NCBI GenBank assembly: GCA_015654595.1
Contig: JAATGQ010000007.1
Coordinates: forward strand, 1 to 51,522
Direction: 5' to 3'
DNA from: Chitinophagales bacterium
GTDB taxonomy: Bacteria > Bacteroidota > Bacteroidia > Chitinophagales > Chitinophagaceae
DNA: 51,522 nucleotides
Of the stretch, positions 15,681-24,972 are shown in pieces. Both the position numbers and the translations under genes were made by a program. Below the pieces are notes generated by a model. The model saw nothing but the letters and a program-made list of their open reading frames with translations, ran no database searches and was not told the DNA's origin. Each line of letters begins with the position of its first letter. The first letter of the stretch is position 1.

Positions 15681-16790
15681 ATGCAAAATATCTTTAAAAC
15701 CGGCAGCCGAATCATCACCCCTCTCTTCATCGGCGGCGCCCTGCTCATCCAGGCCTGTAACTCGGAGGAAAAAAAACCTGCTGCTGAAAAAGAAGCCTTT
15801 GCGATCCCCGATAGCGTAATGCGCACCCTGAAAATAGACACCGTCGTTACTTCACAGCTGGTCAACTCGATCACGCTGACCGGTAAGGTAGGTTCCAACG
15901 AAGACAATGTCGTTCCCGTCAACGCCCTCGTGACAGGTAACGTACAGGACGTTAAAGTCGTGCTCGGCGACTATGTACAGGCCGGTCAGACACTGGCCGT
16001 CATCCATAGCTCGGAAATGGCCGGCTACAGCAATGACCTGCTGAACGCCGAAACCAACCTGCGCCTTGCCGAAACCAATCTGGCCAAGACAACGGATATG
16101 TACCATAGCGGCCTTGCCTCCAAGACGGACTCGCTCAACGCCGAAGTCGCCGTCCAACAGGCAAAGTCCGAGCTCAACCGCGTACACGCCGTATTGAAGA
16201 TCAATGGCGGCAGCACCCAGGGCGAGTATATCATTAAAGCACCCATCAGCGGCTTTATCGTACAGAAATCAGCCATCAACAACATGACCATCCGGGGCGA
16301 TAACAACACCAGCCTGTTCACCATCTCTGATCTGAAAAGCGTATGGATCCAGGCCAATGTATATGAGTCCAATATCAGCCTGATCAAACAAGGCGAAAAC
16401 GTCGATGTCACCACCCTCGCCTATCCCGGCAGAACTTTCAAAGGGAAGATCGATCGGGTCATGAACGTACTCGACCCTACCAGCAAGGTGATGAAAGTAC
16501 GGGTGGTATTACCAAACGCCGACTACGCGCTGAAACCTGAAATGTACGCCAGCATCATGGTCAACGATCCGGAGAACAAGACAACCCTCAGCGTTCCCTC
16601 ACAAGCGCTGATCTTCGACCACAGCCAGTACTATGTCCTGGTGTATAAAGACAAACAAAACGTAAAGATCACCACGGTCAGTGTCATCAATACCGTCGGT
16701 GATAAAACCTATATCGCATCAGGTGTCAGCGAAGGAGACAAAGTCATTGCTTCCCAGGCTATTCTGATCTACAACGCACTGAATAGCTAA
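15681..16790 (+). CDS. RND efflux periplasmic adaptor (CusB/CzcB type), lipoprotein
   Basis: A 369-residue protein with lipobox ALLIQAC (Cys26), so it is probably anchored in the inner membrane by lipid. The adaptor domains are in order: barrel-sandwich (lipoyl-like) half VNALVTGNVQDVKVVLGDYV (about 82-101), helical hairpin (about 115-168), second lipoyl half APISGFIVQKSAINNMTIRG, beta-barrel domain (SVWIQANVYESNISLIKQG) and membrane-proximal domain. It bridges the TolC-like channel and the RND pump. It is the only adaptor in the locus although two pump genes follow. No His- or Met-rich metal-binding tail is visible, so metal specificity is not shown by this protein. Confidence 0.93.
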   Translation: MQNIFKTGSRIITPLFIGGALLIQACNSEEKKPAAEKEAFAIPDSVMRTLKIDTVVTSQLVNSITLTGKVGSNEDNVVPVNALVTGNVQDVKVVLGDYVQAGQTLAVIHSSEMAGYSNDLLNAETNLRLAETNLAKTTDMYHSGLASKTDSLNAEVAVQQAKSELNRVHAVLKINGGSTQGEYIIKAPISGFIVQKSAINNMTIRGDNNTSLFTISDLKSVWIQANVYESNISLIKQGENVDVTTLAYPGRTFKGKIDRVMNVLDPTSKVMKVRVVLPNADYALKPEMYASIMVNDPENKTTLSVPSQALIFDHSQYYVLVYKDKQNVKITTVSVINTVGDKTYIASGVSEGDKVIASQAILIYNALNS

Positions 16791-16826
16791 GACTTTATAT
16801 TATTTAATTCTATAAATTGAAAGAAG

Positions 16827-19800
16827 ATGAATAAGCTTCTGAGGGGAATTATTGCCTTTAGTTTAAAGAACCGGTACTTTATTTACTTCTGTACCTTCCT
16901 TTTACTGGTGTCGGGCATCATCACCTTCAAGAACATGCCCATCGAGGCTTTCCCCGATGTAACCAATACGGAGATCAGCATCATCACCCAATGGCCGGGA
17001 CGCAGTGCGGAAGAGATCGAAAAGTTTATCACGATCCCTATCGAGATCGCGATGAACCCGGTTCAGCAAAAGATCAGCCTCCGGTCCACCAGCATCTTCG
17101 GGCTGAGCTATGTCAAGCTGATCTTTGATGATGGGGTGGTCGACAAGGATGCGCGTATCCAGGTCAATTCCATGCTGGCCAACGTCAACCTCCCGGAAGG
17201 GATCCAGCCCCAGGTACAGCCTCCTACGGGCCCTACCGGCGAGATCTTCCGCTATACCCTTCGCAGCGATCTCCGCGATGACCGCGAACTCAAGACCATG
17301 CAGGACTGGGTCATCGACCGTCAGATCCGCGCCGTCCCCGGCGTTGCCGACATCGTCAGCTTTGGCGGACGCGTAAAGACCTATGAGATCGCTGTCGATC
17401 CGGGCAAACTGACCAACCTTGGCATCACTCCGCTGGACGTCTATTCCGCCATCCAGAAAAGCAATATCAATATCGGCGGCGACTTTATCGTTCGTAACAA
17501 CCAGGCCTATGTCGTCCGCGGTATCGGTCTGCTGAACGATATCAACGAGATAAAGAACATCATCGTCACCAATAATAACGACGTTCCTGTTCTTGTAAAG
17601 GACGTAGCCGAAGTAAAGATCTCCAATCTTCCCCGTCTTGGTCACGTTGGACGCGCCGATCATATCGACTCCGCCGGCAAGACCATTACCACGGATGAAG
17701 ACGATGTAGTCGAAGCTATTGTCATCATGCGCAAAGGGGGAAACCCTACACAGGTCGTTCAGGCAGTCAAAAAGAAGATCGACAAACTGAATGACGGCGT
17801 TCTTCCAAAAGACACAAAGATCATCCCCTACTACGACCGTGAAAACCTTACGCACTACGCCACGCACACCGTCCTGCATAACCTGGTAGAAGGTATCCTG
17901 CTGGTCACCCTGCTGGTTTCGATCTTCATGTTCAACTGGCGAACCACCCTCATCGTATCGATCATCATCCCGCTGGCCCTGCTCTTTGCTTTTATCTGCC
18001 TGCACCTGATGGGTATGTCGGCCAACTTGCTTTCCCTCGGCGCGGTCGACTTTGGGATCATCATCGATGGAGCCGTGGTCATGGTGGAAGGGATGTTTGT
18101 CATCCTCGACCACGAAGCGCATACCGTCGGAATGGAACGGTTTAACAAGATGGCCAAGATGGGGCTTATCAAAAGAAACGGCACCCAGCTGGCAAAAGCC
18201 ATCTTCTTTGCAAAGCTGATTATCATCACCGGTCTGCTGCCCATCTTTGCTTTCCAGAAAGTGGAAGGCAAACTGTTCTCGCCGCTGGCCTATACCCTGG
18301 GCTTTGCGCTGCTGGGCGCGCTGATCACCACCCTGACCCTCGTGCCCGTGCTGATCAATGCCCTGCTTCGTAAGAACGTCCACGAAAAGCATAACCCAAT
18401 AGTCCACTTCCTGACGGCCATCATGGTCAAAGGCTTTATCTTCCACTGGAAACATAAAAAAGCAACCATTGCCGTCGCCTTCCTGATCATCATCGGCGGT
18501 TTCTATGCCTTTACCCTGCTGGGTACGGAGTTCCTGCCAGAACTCGATGAAGGCGCCATCTGGCTCCGCGCGCAGCTGCCCTATAGCGCCTCCCTCGACC
18601 AGTCTGTCCAGGTAGCCCGCCAGGTGCGCAAATCAGTGATGGAGTTCCCGCAGGTAAAGACCATTGCATCCCAGACAGGCCGCCCCGATGACGGTACCGA
18701 CGTCACTGGTTTTTACAACAACGAATTTGATATCATCCTGTATCCGCAGGATGAATGGAATCCACACGTCACAAAGGAGGAGCTGATCGACTCGATGAAC
18801 AAAAAGCTGTCCGTTATTCCTGGCGTCGACCTCAACTTCTCACAGCCGATCTCCGACAATATCGAAGAAGCGGTATCCGGCGTAAAGGGTTCTATCTGCG
18901 TCAAGGTGTTTGGCGACTCCCTCGATTATATGGAGAATAAGGTCACACAGGTCTACGATGTCCTCAAAAACGTACGCGGGATATCCGACCTTGGCGTGAT
19001 CCGTAACATCGGCCAGCCCGAGCTGGACATCGACCTCAACCAACAGCGGATGGCCCTCTATGGTGTCGCCACCGCGGACGCCAACGCGGTGATCGAAATG
19101 GCTATTGGCGGTAAAGCAGCCACCACGCTCTATGAAGGCATCAAGCAATTCGATATCCGGGTCCGCTTTCCCGAACAGTACCGCGGCACCATCGACGATA
19201 TCGGCAACCTGCTCGTTCCCTCGCAGAATGGTTCGAAAGTCGCGCTTCGCGAAATCGCCGACATCAAACCAAAGACAGGCCCCTGCCTGATCTTCCGTGA
19301 TGATAACCAGCGGTACGCTGCGCTCAAGTTCTCCGTCCGCGACCGCGACATGGGCAGCACCATCGCCGAAGCACAGGAAAAGGTCAATAAAGTCATTACC
19401 GTCAAAAAAGGCTATAGCATGGTTTGGCAGGGGGACTTCGAAAACCAGCAGCGTGCCACGAAACGACTGACCCAGGTCGTCCCCATCAGCCTCCTGCTGA
19501 TCTTCCTGCTGCTGTTCATCATGTTCGGCAACCTCAAGGATGCAGGCCTGATCTTCCTCAACGTGCCCTTCGCCATCGTAGGAGGCGTCATCGCCCTCCA
19601 CCTGACCGGCACCAATTTCAGTATCTCAGCCGGTATCGGTTTTATCGCCCTGTTTGGGATCTGTATCCAGGACGGGGTATTGCTTATCACCGTGTTCAAA
19701 CATAACCTGGAAAACCTGCATAACCAGAGCCATACGCTCTATACGGCCATCAAGCTGGGGGTTAACTCCCGTATCCGCCCGGTAATGATGACAGCCCTGA

Positions 19801-20021
19801 TGGCTGCCATCGGTCTCTTCCCGGCAGCCATCTCCCATGGGATCGGCTCGGAAAGCAGCCGCCCGCTGGCCCGCGTCGTGATCGGAGGTATCATCTGCGC
19901 GATGATCTTCTCGCTGCTGGTATTCCCGCTGATATTTGCCTGGGCCTACCGGAACGTAGACACCAAACATCAGGGACCCATCGATGGTCCAACAACACCG
20001 ACGCCATCGACCGCCCACTAA
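16827..20021 (+). CDS. RND efflux pump, heavy-metal (CusA/CzcA) type, copy 1
   Basis: A 1064-residue inner-membrane pump with the standard twelve-helix RND build and two large periplasmic loops (about residues 32-345 and 560-885). Membrane helix 4 carries DFGIIIDGAVVMVE, giving Asp408, Asp414 and Glu421. These correspond one for one, with an offset of six, to the proton-relay residues Asp402, Asp408 and Glu415 of CzcA, which marks the heavy-metal RND subfamily. The pump exchanges protons for substrate taken mainly from the periplasm. The start MNKLLRGIIAFSLKNRYFI is typical. The C-terminus is a Pro/Thr-rich tail. It follows the adaptor gene by 36 nt and is closely similar to the second pump at 21198. 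Confidence 0.95.
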   Translation: MNKLLRGIIAFSLKNRYFIYFCTFLLLVSGIITFKNMPIEAFPDVTNTEISIITQWPGRSAEEIEKFITIPIEIAMNPVQQKISLRSTSIFGLSYVKLIFDDGVVDKDARIQVNSMLANVNLPEGIQPQVQPPTGPTGEIFRYTLRSDLRDDRELKTMQDWVIDRQIRAVPGVADIVSFGGRVKTYEIAVDPGKLTNLGITPLDVYSAIQKSNINIGGDFIVRNNQAYVVRGIGLLNDINEIKNIIVTNNNDVPVLVKDVAEVKISNLPRLGHVGRADHIDSAGKTITTDEDDVVEAIVIMRKGGNPTQVVQAVKKKIDKLNDGVLPKDTKIIPYYDRENLTHYATHTVLHNLVEGILLVTLLVSIFMFNWRTTLIVSIIIPLALLFAFICLHLMGMSANLLSLGAVDFGIIIDGAVVMVEGMFVILDHEAHTVGMERFNKMAKMGLIKRNGTQLAKAIFFAKLIIITGLLPIFAFQKVEGKLFSPLAYTLGFALLGALITTLTLVPVLINALLRKNVHEKHNPIVHFLTAIMVKGFIFHWKHKKATIAVAFLIIIGGFYAFTLLGTEFLPELDEGAIWLRAQLPYSASLDQSVQVARQVRKSVMEFPQVKTIASQTGRPDDGTDVTGFYNNEFDIILYPQDEWNPHVTKEELIDSMNKKLSVIPGVDLNFSQPISDNIEEAVSGVKGSICVKVFGDSLDYMENKVTQVYDVLKNVRGISDLGVIRNIGQPELDIDLNQQRMALYGVATADANAVIEMAIGGKAATTLYEGIKQFDIRVRFPEQYRGTIDDIGNLLVPSQNGSKVALREIADIKPKTGPCLIFRDDNQRYAALKFSVRDRDMGSTIAEAQEKVNKVITVKKGYSMVWQGDFENQQRATKRLTQVVPISLLLIFLLLFIMFGNLKDAGLIFLNVPFAIVGGVIALHLTGTNFSISAGIGFIALFGICIQDGVLLITVFKHNLENLHNQSHTLYTAIKLGVNSRIRPVMMTALMAAIGLFPAAISHGIGSESSRPLARVVIGGIICAMIFSLLVFPLIFAWAYRNVDTKHQGPIDGPTTPTPSTAH

Positions 20022-20028
20022 ATAAAAA

Positions 20029-20053
20029 ATGCCCCATCTTCCCGATGGGGCAT
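20029..20053. terminator. Hairpin after the first RND pump gene
   Basis: ATGCCCCATC (20029-20038) / GATGGGGCAT (20044-20053) with a 5-nt loop, 7 nt past the stop. It is preceded by A6 but followed by C6 on the plus strand, so it is not a standard plus-strand terminator alone. It leads straight into the two-hairpin element. Confidence 0.5.
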
Positions 20054-20054
20054 A

Positions 20055-20132
20055 CCCCCCGGCAAAGAAATCTTTGCCGGATATAATGAAAAAAGAGGCT
20101 GTCTACTTTTCTTTTGAAACAGCCTCTTTTTT
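20055..20132 (+). repeat. Two-hairpin intergenic element, copy A (includes a terminator)
   Basis: Hairpin 1: CCGGCAAAG/CTTTGCCGG (20059-20067, 20072-20080) preceded by a C run. A short linker (ATATAATG) follows. Hairpin 2: AAAAAAGAGGCTGT (20089-20102) / ACAGCCTCTTTTTT (20119-20132), a 14-bp stem with a T tract that makes it a good terminator. A second copy with the same layout and shared linker and loop bases lies at 27694-27769. The T tract merges with the -7-like box of the next gene. Confidence 0.75.
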
Positions 20133-20146
20133 ATATATTTTCGACC

Positions 20147-21061
20147 ATGCAATTGAAAAAATATTGCCTGTCGCTCATCCTGTTATCCTTGTGCCTCCAC
20201 CTATCGGCACAGAATTTCTTCAAATACTCCGACCATTATAATTCCAGCCGCGTCAACGGCACCATCATCGTGGAGTCCGCCATCGGTACCGTAGTCACCA
20301 TCGGCCTCAACTACCTCTGGTATAAAAAGTTTCCGCAAAGTAAATTCCATTATTTCAACGACAACGACGAATGGCTGAACGTCGATAAGGTAGGCCATGC
20401 CGCTACCGCTTACAATGTCGCCGCCATCCAGAACGACGTGATGCGCTGGGGCGGCGTAAAACCCCATGTTGCCGCCCTGGTCGGCACGGGCACTGCCCTC
20501 GCCTTTATGAGTATGATCGAGATCCTCGACGGCCATTCTGAAAAATGGGGATTCTCAAAAGGCGATATGCTCGCCAACCTATCGGGCTGCCTGCTCTTCG
20601 AAGGACAGCAATTGCTCTGGGGCCAGCAGCGCATCAGTCTGAAATATTCCTATCATAGCACGATCTTCCCCAGATATTACCCGGCCGAGTTGGGCAGCAA
20701 CCTGCCGCAGCGCATGCTAAAGGACTACAATGGTCAAAGCTACTGGCTATCCTTCAATATTGCCTCCTTCCTGCCCGCCTCCAGCAATTTTCCCCGCTGG
20801 CTCAACCTGTCCGCTGGCTATGGCGCAGAAGGGATGATCGGAGCCCGGGACAATCCAACCGAGATGAATGGCAAACCTGTCCCTTCCTTCAAGCGCTATC
20901 GGCAGTTCTATTTCTCGTTTGACACCGATCTCTACCGGGTCAACGGCCTGTCTCCCCTTGCCGAAACGCTGCTAAAGGTCAACAGGACCGTACATACGCC
21001 AGGGCCGGCGCTTGAATGGAACAAGGAAGAAGGGGTAAAATTTCATTTATTTTACTATTGA
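20147..21061 (+). CDS. DUF2279-family (YfiM-like) envelope protein
   Basis: A 304-residue protein from ATG 20147 (MQLKKYCLSLILLSLCLHLSAQ, signal peptide). An upstream TTG is rejected because it falls inside the terminator hairpin. The DUF2279 core is visible: a membrane-like segment (IVESAIGTVVTIGLNYLWY), then NDNDEWLNVDKVGHAATAYN with the conserved Asp-Lys-xx-His pattern, and GFSKGDMLANLSGCLLFEGQQ. The C-terminal half is strand-rich and ends FHLFYY, suggesting outer-membrane association. The family function is unknown. It sits between two RND pump genes, with terminators upstream and its own -7-like box (TATATTTT) only a few nt before the start codon. Confidence 0.75.
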   Translation: MQLKKYCLSLILLSLCLHLSAQNFFKYSDHYNSSRVNGTIIVESAIGTVVTIGLNYLWYKKFPQSKFHYFNDNDEWLNVDKVGHAATAYNVAAIQNDVMRWGGVKPHVAALVGTGTALAFMSMIEILDGHSEKWGFSKGDMLANLSGCLLFEGQQLLWGQQRISLKYSYHSTIFPRYYPAELGSNLPQRMLKDYNGQSYWLSFNIASFLPASSNFPRWLNLSAGYGAEGMIGARDNPTEMNGKPVPSFKRYRQFYFSFDTDLYRVNGLSPLAETLLKVNRTVHTPGPALEWNKEEGVKFHLFYY

Positions 21062-21197
21062 TTTGTTAATGACAGCAAAATCAGGTTAAATCTTTACGCA
21101 CGGGGATTTAATGCATTTTTTCTCTGAAGAGTGGCTATATTCGCCGTTAACAAGATTTTAACCGCTAATTAACTTGCCGAATTAACTCACAGATCTG

Positions 21198-24100
21198 ATG
21201 AATAAAGTGCTCAAAGGCATACTTGCCTTTTCCCTGAAAAATAAGTATTTCATCTTCTTCGCCACGTTGTTGCTGGTCATCTACGGGGTTATCACCTTCA
21301 AGAATATGCCCATCGAGGCCTTCCCCGATGTGACCAATACGGAGATCACCATCATCACTCAATGGCCTGGGCGAAGCGCCGAAGAAGTAGAAAAATTCAT
21401 TACGATTCCCATCGAATTGGCGATGAACCCCGTCCAGAAAAAGACAAGCCTTCGTTCCACCAGTATCTTTGGATTGTCTGTTGTCAAACTGATCTTCGAA
21501 GACGATGTCCAGGATACCTACGCCCGCCAGCAGGTCAACAACCTGCTCCACAATGCCGACCTTCCCGACAACGTAGACCCCGACGTACAGCCGCCCACCG
21601 GCCCCACGGGCGAGGTCTTTCGCTATACGGTAGAAAGCAGCTTCCGGGATGCCCGCGAGCTGAAGACGATCCAGGACTGGACCGTAGACCGTGAACTGCG
21701 CTCCGTACCCGGCGTGGCCGACGTCGTCAGTTTTGGCGGCATGGTCAAGACCTATGAGATACAGGTCAACCCGCTTATCCTGAACAACCTCGGCATCACC
21801 CCGCTGGACGTATACAACGCCGTTAGCAAAAGCAATATCAATATCGGCGGCGACGTCATCAAAAAGAACTCTCAGGCCTATGTCGTCCGCGGCATCGGGC
21901 TGCTGAACGATATCAACGAGATCAAGAATATCATCGTAGAAGACAACAACGGTATTCCCGTACTGGTCAAAGACGTCGCCGAAGTAAAGATCTCCAACCT
22001 GCCACGTCTCGGCGAAGTAGGCCGGACCGATGCGATCGACAGCGGCGGCAAGCGTAAACTATGGAATAATCCCGATGCCGTGGAAGGCATCGTGCTGATG
22101 AGGAAAGGAGAAAATCCCGACCACGTCATAAAGGGTCTGAAAGAAGAAGTAGCCAAACTCAACGATCACATCCTCCCTGCAGATACGAAGCTAAAACCCT
22201 TCTACAACCGCGAGGACCTGATCAAATACGCCACCCATACCGTTCTGCATAACCTGGTGGAAGGGATACTGCTGGTCACGCTCATCGTGTCGCTCTTTAT
22301 GTTCAACTGGCGCACGACCCTGATCGTTTCCGTCATCATCCCCCTGTCCCTGCTGTTCTCCTTTATCTGCCTCGACTTCATGCACATGTCAGCCAACCTG
22401 CTGTCCCTTGGAGCGATCGACTTCGGGATCATCATCGACGGCGCCGTGGTCATGGTGGAAGGCCTTTTCGTCCTGCTGGACAAAAAGGCGCATGAATTGG
22501 GAATGGAACGCTTTAACCGGCTGTCGAAACTCGGTATACTCCGGAAACGCGGTGCAGAGCTGGGCAAAGCCATCTTCTTTACCAAACTGATCATCATCAC
22601 CGCCCTGCTGCCCATTTTCTCTTTCCAGAAAGTAGAAGGAAAAATGTTCACTCCCCTCGCCTACACGCTTGGGTTCGCACTGCTGGGCGCCCTGATCTTC
22701 ACGCTGACGCTTGTCCCCGTGCTGGTCAATGTGTTATTGCGCAAGAATGTAAAGGAAAAGCACAACCCGATAGTTCACTTCATCACAGGCGGTATCATGA
22801 AGGCGTTCCGTTTTGTGTTCAAACACAAACGTCCGTCGCTGATCATTGCAGCGATCGCTATCGCCGCTGGTCTCTATGCATTCCGCTTCCTGGGCAGCGA
22901 ATTCCTGCCCGAACTGAACGAAGGTTCCATCTGGGTACGCGCCACCCTGCCCTATAGCATCAGCCTCGATACCTCCATGGCTAAAGCCCAGGACATGCGG
23001 GCCATCATGATGCGCTTCCCGCAGGTTCGCCGTATCATGTCCCAGACAGGGCGGCCGGACGACGGCACAGACGTGGCCGGCTTTTACAACAATGAATTCG
23101 GCGTAGCCCTCTATCCCATGGAAGAATGGAATCCAAAGATCTCCAAGGAAGAGCTGATCGATACCATGACCAAAGCGCTTGCTGTCATACCCGGCGCTGA
23201 ACTGAACTTTTCCCAGCCGATCATGGACAACGTAGAAGAAGCGGTGTCCGGCGTAAAAGGTTCCATCTGCGTAAAGATCTACGGCGATTCGCTCGACTAT
23301 ATGGAAGAGCAGTCGGATATCGTCGACAACGTACTCAAAAAAGTAGAAGGGATCGAAGACCTTGGCGTGATCCGTAACATCGGCCAGCCCGAACTGGATA
23401 TAGACCTCGACCAAAGCAAGATGGCCCTGTACGGCGTCCAGACAGCCGACGCCAACGCTGTTATCGAAATGGCCATCGGCGGCAAGGCCGTCACCCAGCT
23501 GTATGAAGGCATCCGGAAATTCGATATCCGGATACGCTTCCCCGAACAATTCCGGGCGACACAGGACGATATCGGCAACCTGCTGGTCCCCACACAAACG
23601 GGGTCAAAAGTTCCGATCCGGGAAATCGCCAATATCTCGCAGAAGACGGGCCCTTGCCTTATCTTCCGCGATGACAACAAACGCTACTCAGCCATCAAGT
23701 TCTCCGTCCGCGGCAGAGACATGGGCAGCACTATCGCTGAAGCCCAGGCCAAAGTCGACCAGGTTGTCCACCTGAAAAAAGGCTATTCCATGGTCTGGCA
23801 GGGCGACTTCGAAAACCAGCAGCGCGCTTCTAAACGCCTTGCTCAGGTCGTCCCCATCAGTCTGCTGCTTATTTTCCTGTTACTCTTTGTGATGTTTGGC
23901 AACCTGAAGGACGCCGGGCTGGTCTTTTTGAACGTTCCAACCGCCGTTGTAGGGGGGATAGCGGCGCTGCTCATTACGGGCACCAACTTCAGTATTTCCG
24001 CCGGTATCGGATTTATCGCGCTCTTCGGGATCTGTATCCTTGAAGGCGTGCTGCTGATCACCGCCTTCAAACATAACCTTGAATTGATCAAACACAGCGA

Positions 24101-24365
24101 AAGCCCGCTGTATTCTTCGATAAAACTGGGCGTCAACGAGCTGATCCGCCCGGTTATGATGACGGCCCTGATGGCGATGATCGGTCTGCTGCCCGCGGCC
24201 ATCTCCACGGGCATCGGATCGGAAAGCTCGCGGCCGCTGGCCCGCGTCGTGATCGGAGGATTGATCTGCGCAACGATCTTCTCGCTGCTGATCTTCCCGC
24301 TGGTCTTCTTCCTGTCCTATCGAAAGGTCGATACGCTCCACCAGAAAGAAGAAGAAAAAAGTTAA
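21198..24365 (+). CDS. RND efflux pump, heavy-metal (CusA/CzcA) type, copy 2
   Basis: A 1055-residue close paralogue of the pump at 16827; by my count 83 of the first 100 residues are identical, and similarity continues throughout. The same proton-relay residues occur at identical positions (Asp408, Asp414, Glu421 in DFGIIIDGAVVMVE). The main differences are the insert after residue 280 (SGGKRKLWNNPDA here, SAGKTITTDEDDV in copy 1), scattered periplasmic positions and a shorter charged C-terminus (HQKEEEKS). It has no adaptor or TolC gene of its own, so it probably shares those at 14359-16790 or uses distant ones. The 136-nt upstream gap has a TATATTCG near-match to a -7 box at 21136-21143. 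Confidence 0.95.
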   Translation: MNKVLKGILAFSLKNKYFIFFATLLLVIYGVITFKNMPIEAFPDVTNTEITIITQWPGRSAEEVEKFITIPIELAMNPVQKKTSLRSTSIFGLSVVKLIFEDDVQDTYARQQVNNLLHNADLPDNVDPDVQPPTGPTGEVFRYTVESSFRDARELKTIQDWTVDRELRSVPGVADVVSFGGMVKTYEIQVNPLILNNLGITPLDVYNAVSKSNINIGGDVIKKNSQAYVVRGIGLLNDINEIKNIIVEDNNGIPVLVKDVAEVKISNLPRLGEVGRTDAIDSGGKRKLWNNPDAVEGIVLMRKGENPDHVIKGLKEEVAKLNDHILPADTKLKPFYNREDLIKYATHTVLHNLVEGILLVTLIVSLFMFNWRTTLIVSVIIPLSLLFSFICLDFMHMSANLLSLGAIDFGIIIDGAVVMVEGLFVLLDKKAHELGMERFNRLSKLGILRKRGAELGKAIFFTKLIIITALLPIFSFQKVEGKMFTPLAYTLGFALLGALIFTLTLVPVLVNVLLRKNVKEKHNPIVHFITGGIMKAFRFVFKHKRPSLIIAAIAIAAGLYAFRFLGSEFLPELNEGSIWVRATLPYSISLDTSMAKAQDMRAIMMRFPQVRRIMSQTGRPDDGTDVAGFYNNEFGVALYPMEEWNPKISKEELIDTMTKALAVIPGAELNFSQPIMDNVEEAVSGVKGSICVKIYGDSLDYMEEQSDIVDNVLKKVEGIEDLGVIRNIGQPELDIDLDQSKMALYGVQTADANAVIEMAIGGKAVTQLYEGIRKFDIRIRFPEQFRATQDDIGNLLVPTQTGSKVPIREIANISQKTGPCLIFRDDNKRYSAIKFSVRGRDMGSTIAEAQAKVDQVVHLKKGYSMVWQGDFENQQRASKRLAQVVPISLLLIFLLLFVMFGNLKDAGLVFLNVPTAVVGGIAALLITGTNFSISAGIGFIALFGICILEGVLLITAFKHNLELIKHSESPLYSSIKLGVNELIRPVMMTALMAMIGLLPAAISTGIGSESSRPLARVVIGGLICATIFSLLIFPLVFFLSYRKVDTLHQKEEEKS

Positions 24366-24397
24366 AATAAACGCGGCGAAAGCCGCGTTTTAATTTT
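24364..24397 (+). terminator. Terminator of the second RND pump gene
   Basis: AAACGCGGC (24369-24377) / GCCGCGTTT (24382-24390) with a GAAA tetraloop, flanked by A-rich and T-rich stretches. It begins at the pump's stop codon, and its T stretch ends 4 nt before the next gene's -7 box. Confidence 0.85.
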
Positions 24398-24400
24398 CAA

Positions 24401-24408
24401 TACCTTTG
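24401..24408 (+). promoter_or_regulatory. -7 box abutting the start of the 24414 gene
   Basis: TACCTTTG, an exact TAnnTTTG, ends 5 nt before ATG 24414. A transcript from it would be leaderless or nearly so. The -33 region would fall inside the preceding terminator hairpin. Confidence 0.5.
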
Positions 24409-24413
24409 ATATT

Positions 24414-24950
24414 ATGAGTCCTACTTTGCTTTTTATCGCTATCATGTTTGCGATCACCGTTGCTGGTCTGCTGGTATTTTTTTCGCTGAAAGGACGCCGG
24501 GAGATCAAGGCTGCCAAAGGTGATCAGGCCTCTTCAAACACAGCCAGCGCAGCCGGTAGTCTTGCCCCCCGTCAGCTACAGCTGCAGGCCTACGAAAGAC
24601 TGATCCTGCTGATCGACCGTATCGCGCTGCCCAACGTCATCGCCCGGGTCAATACCCCCGAACTGAGCAAAAGCGATATGCATATGCTGCTGACTCAATC
24701 CATTCGCCAGGAATTCGAACATAATATCACCCAGCAGATCTACGTCACAGCCGAGGCCTGGGATGCCGTTCGCAATTATAAGGAACAAAACCTGCTTATC
24801 GTCAACCAGATCGCCTCCTTCCTTCCCGAAGAAGCAAGCGGCGGAGACCTCAACAAGGCCCTGCTCGACCTGCTGGTCCAGAACCCCAAAGCATCGCTTC
24901 AAAATATCGTTTCGGAAGCGCTTAGCTATGAGGCAAAGAAATTGATGTAA
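24414..24950 (+). CDS. Conserved-looking membrane-anchored protein of unknown function
   Basis: A 178-residue product with one N-terminal transmembrane helix (about residues 4-24) followed by a basic stretch (KGRREIKAAK), so the body is expected in the cytoplasm. A low-complexity Ser/Ala linker leads to a helical domain beginning PRQLQLQAYERLILLIDRI and containing QEFEHNITQQIYVTAEAWDA and a Lys/Glu-rich end. I recall similar single-helix proteins in other Bacteroidota but know of no assigned function. It is a separate unit with its own -7 box, convergent with the T9SS cargo gene (22 nt between stops). Confidence 0.65.
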   Translation: MSPTLLFIAIMFAITVAGLLVFFSLKGRREIKAAKGDQASSNTASAAGSLAPRQLQLQAYERLILLIDRIALPNVIARVNTPELSKSDMHMLLTQSIRQEFEHNITQQIYVTAEAWDAVRNYKEQNLLIVNQIASFLPEEASGGDLNKALLDLLVQNPKASLQNIVSEALSYEAKKLM

Positions 24951-24972
24951 AAAAATAGCATCGCCCCTCCTC

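Noticed and set aside
20114-20146. TTG start upstream of the DUF2279 protein
   Set aside because: It lies in the loop of the terminator hairpin and spoils the signal peptide; ATG 20147 is better.
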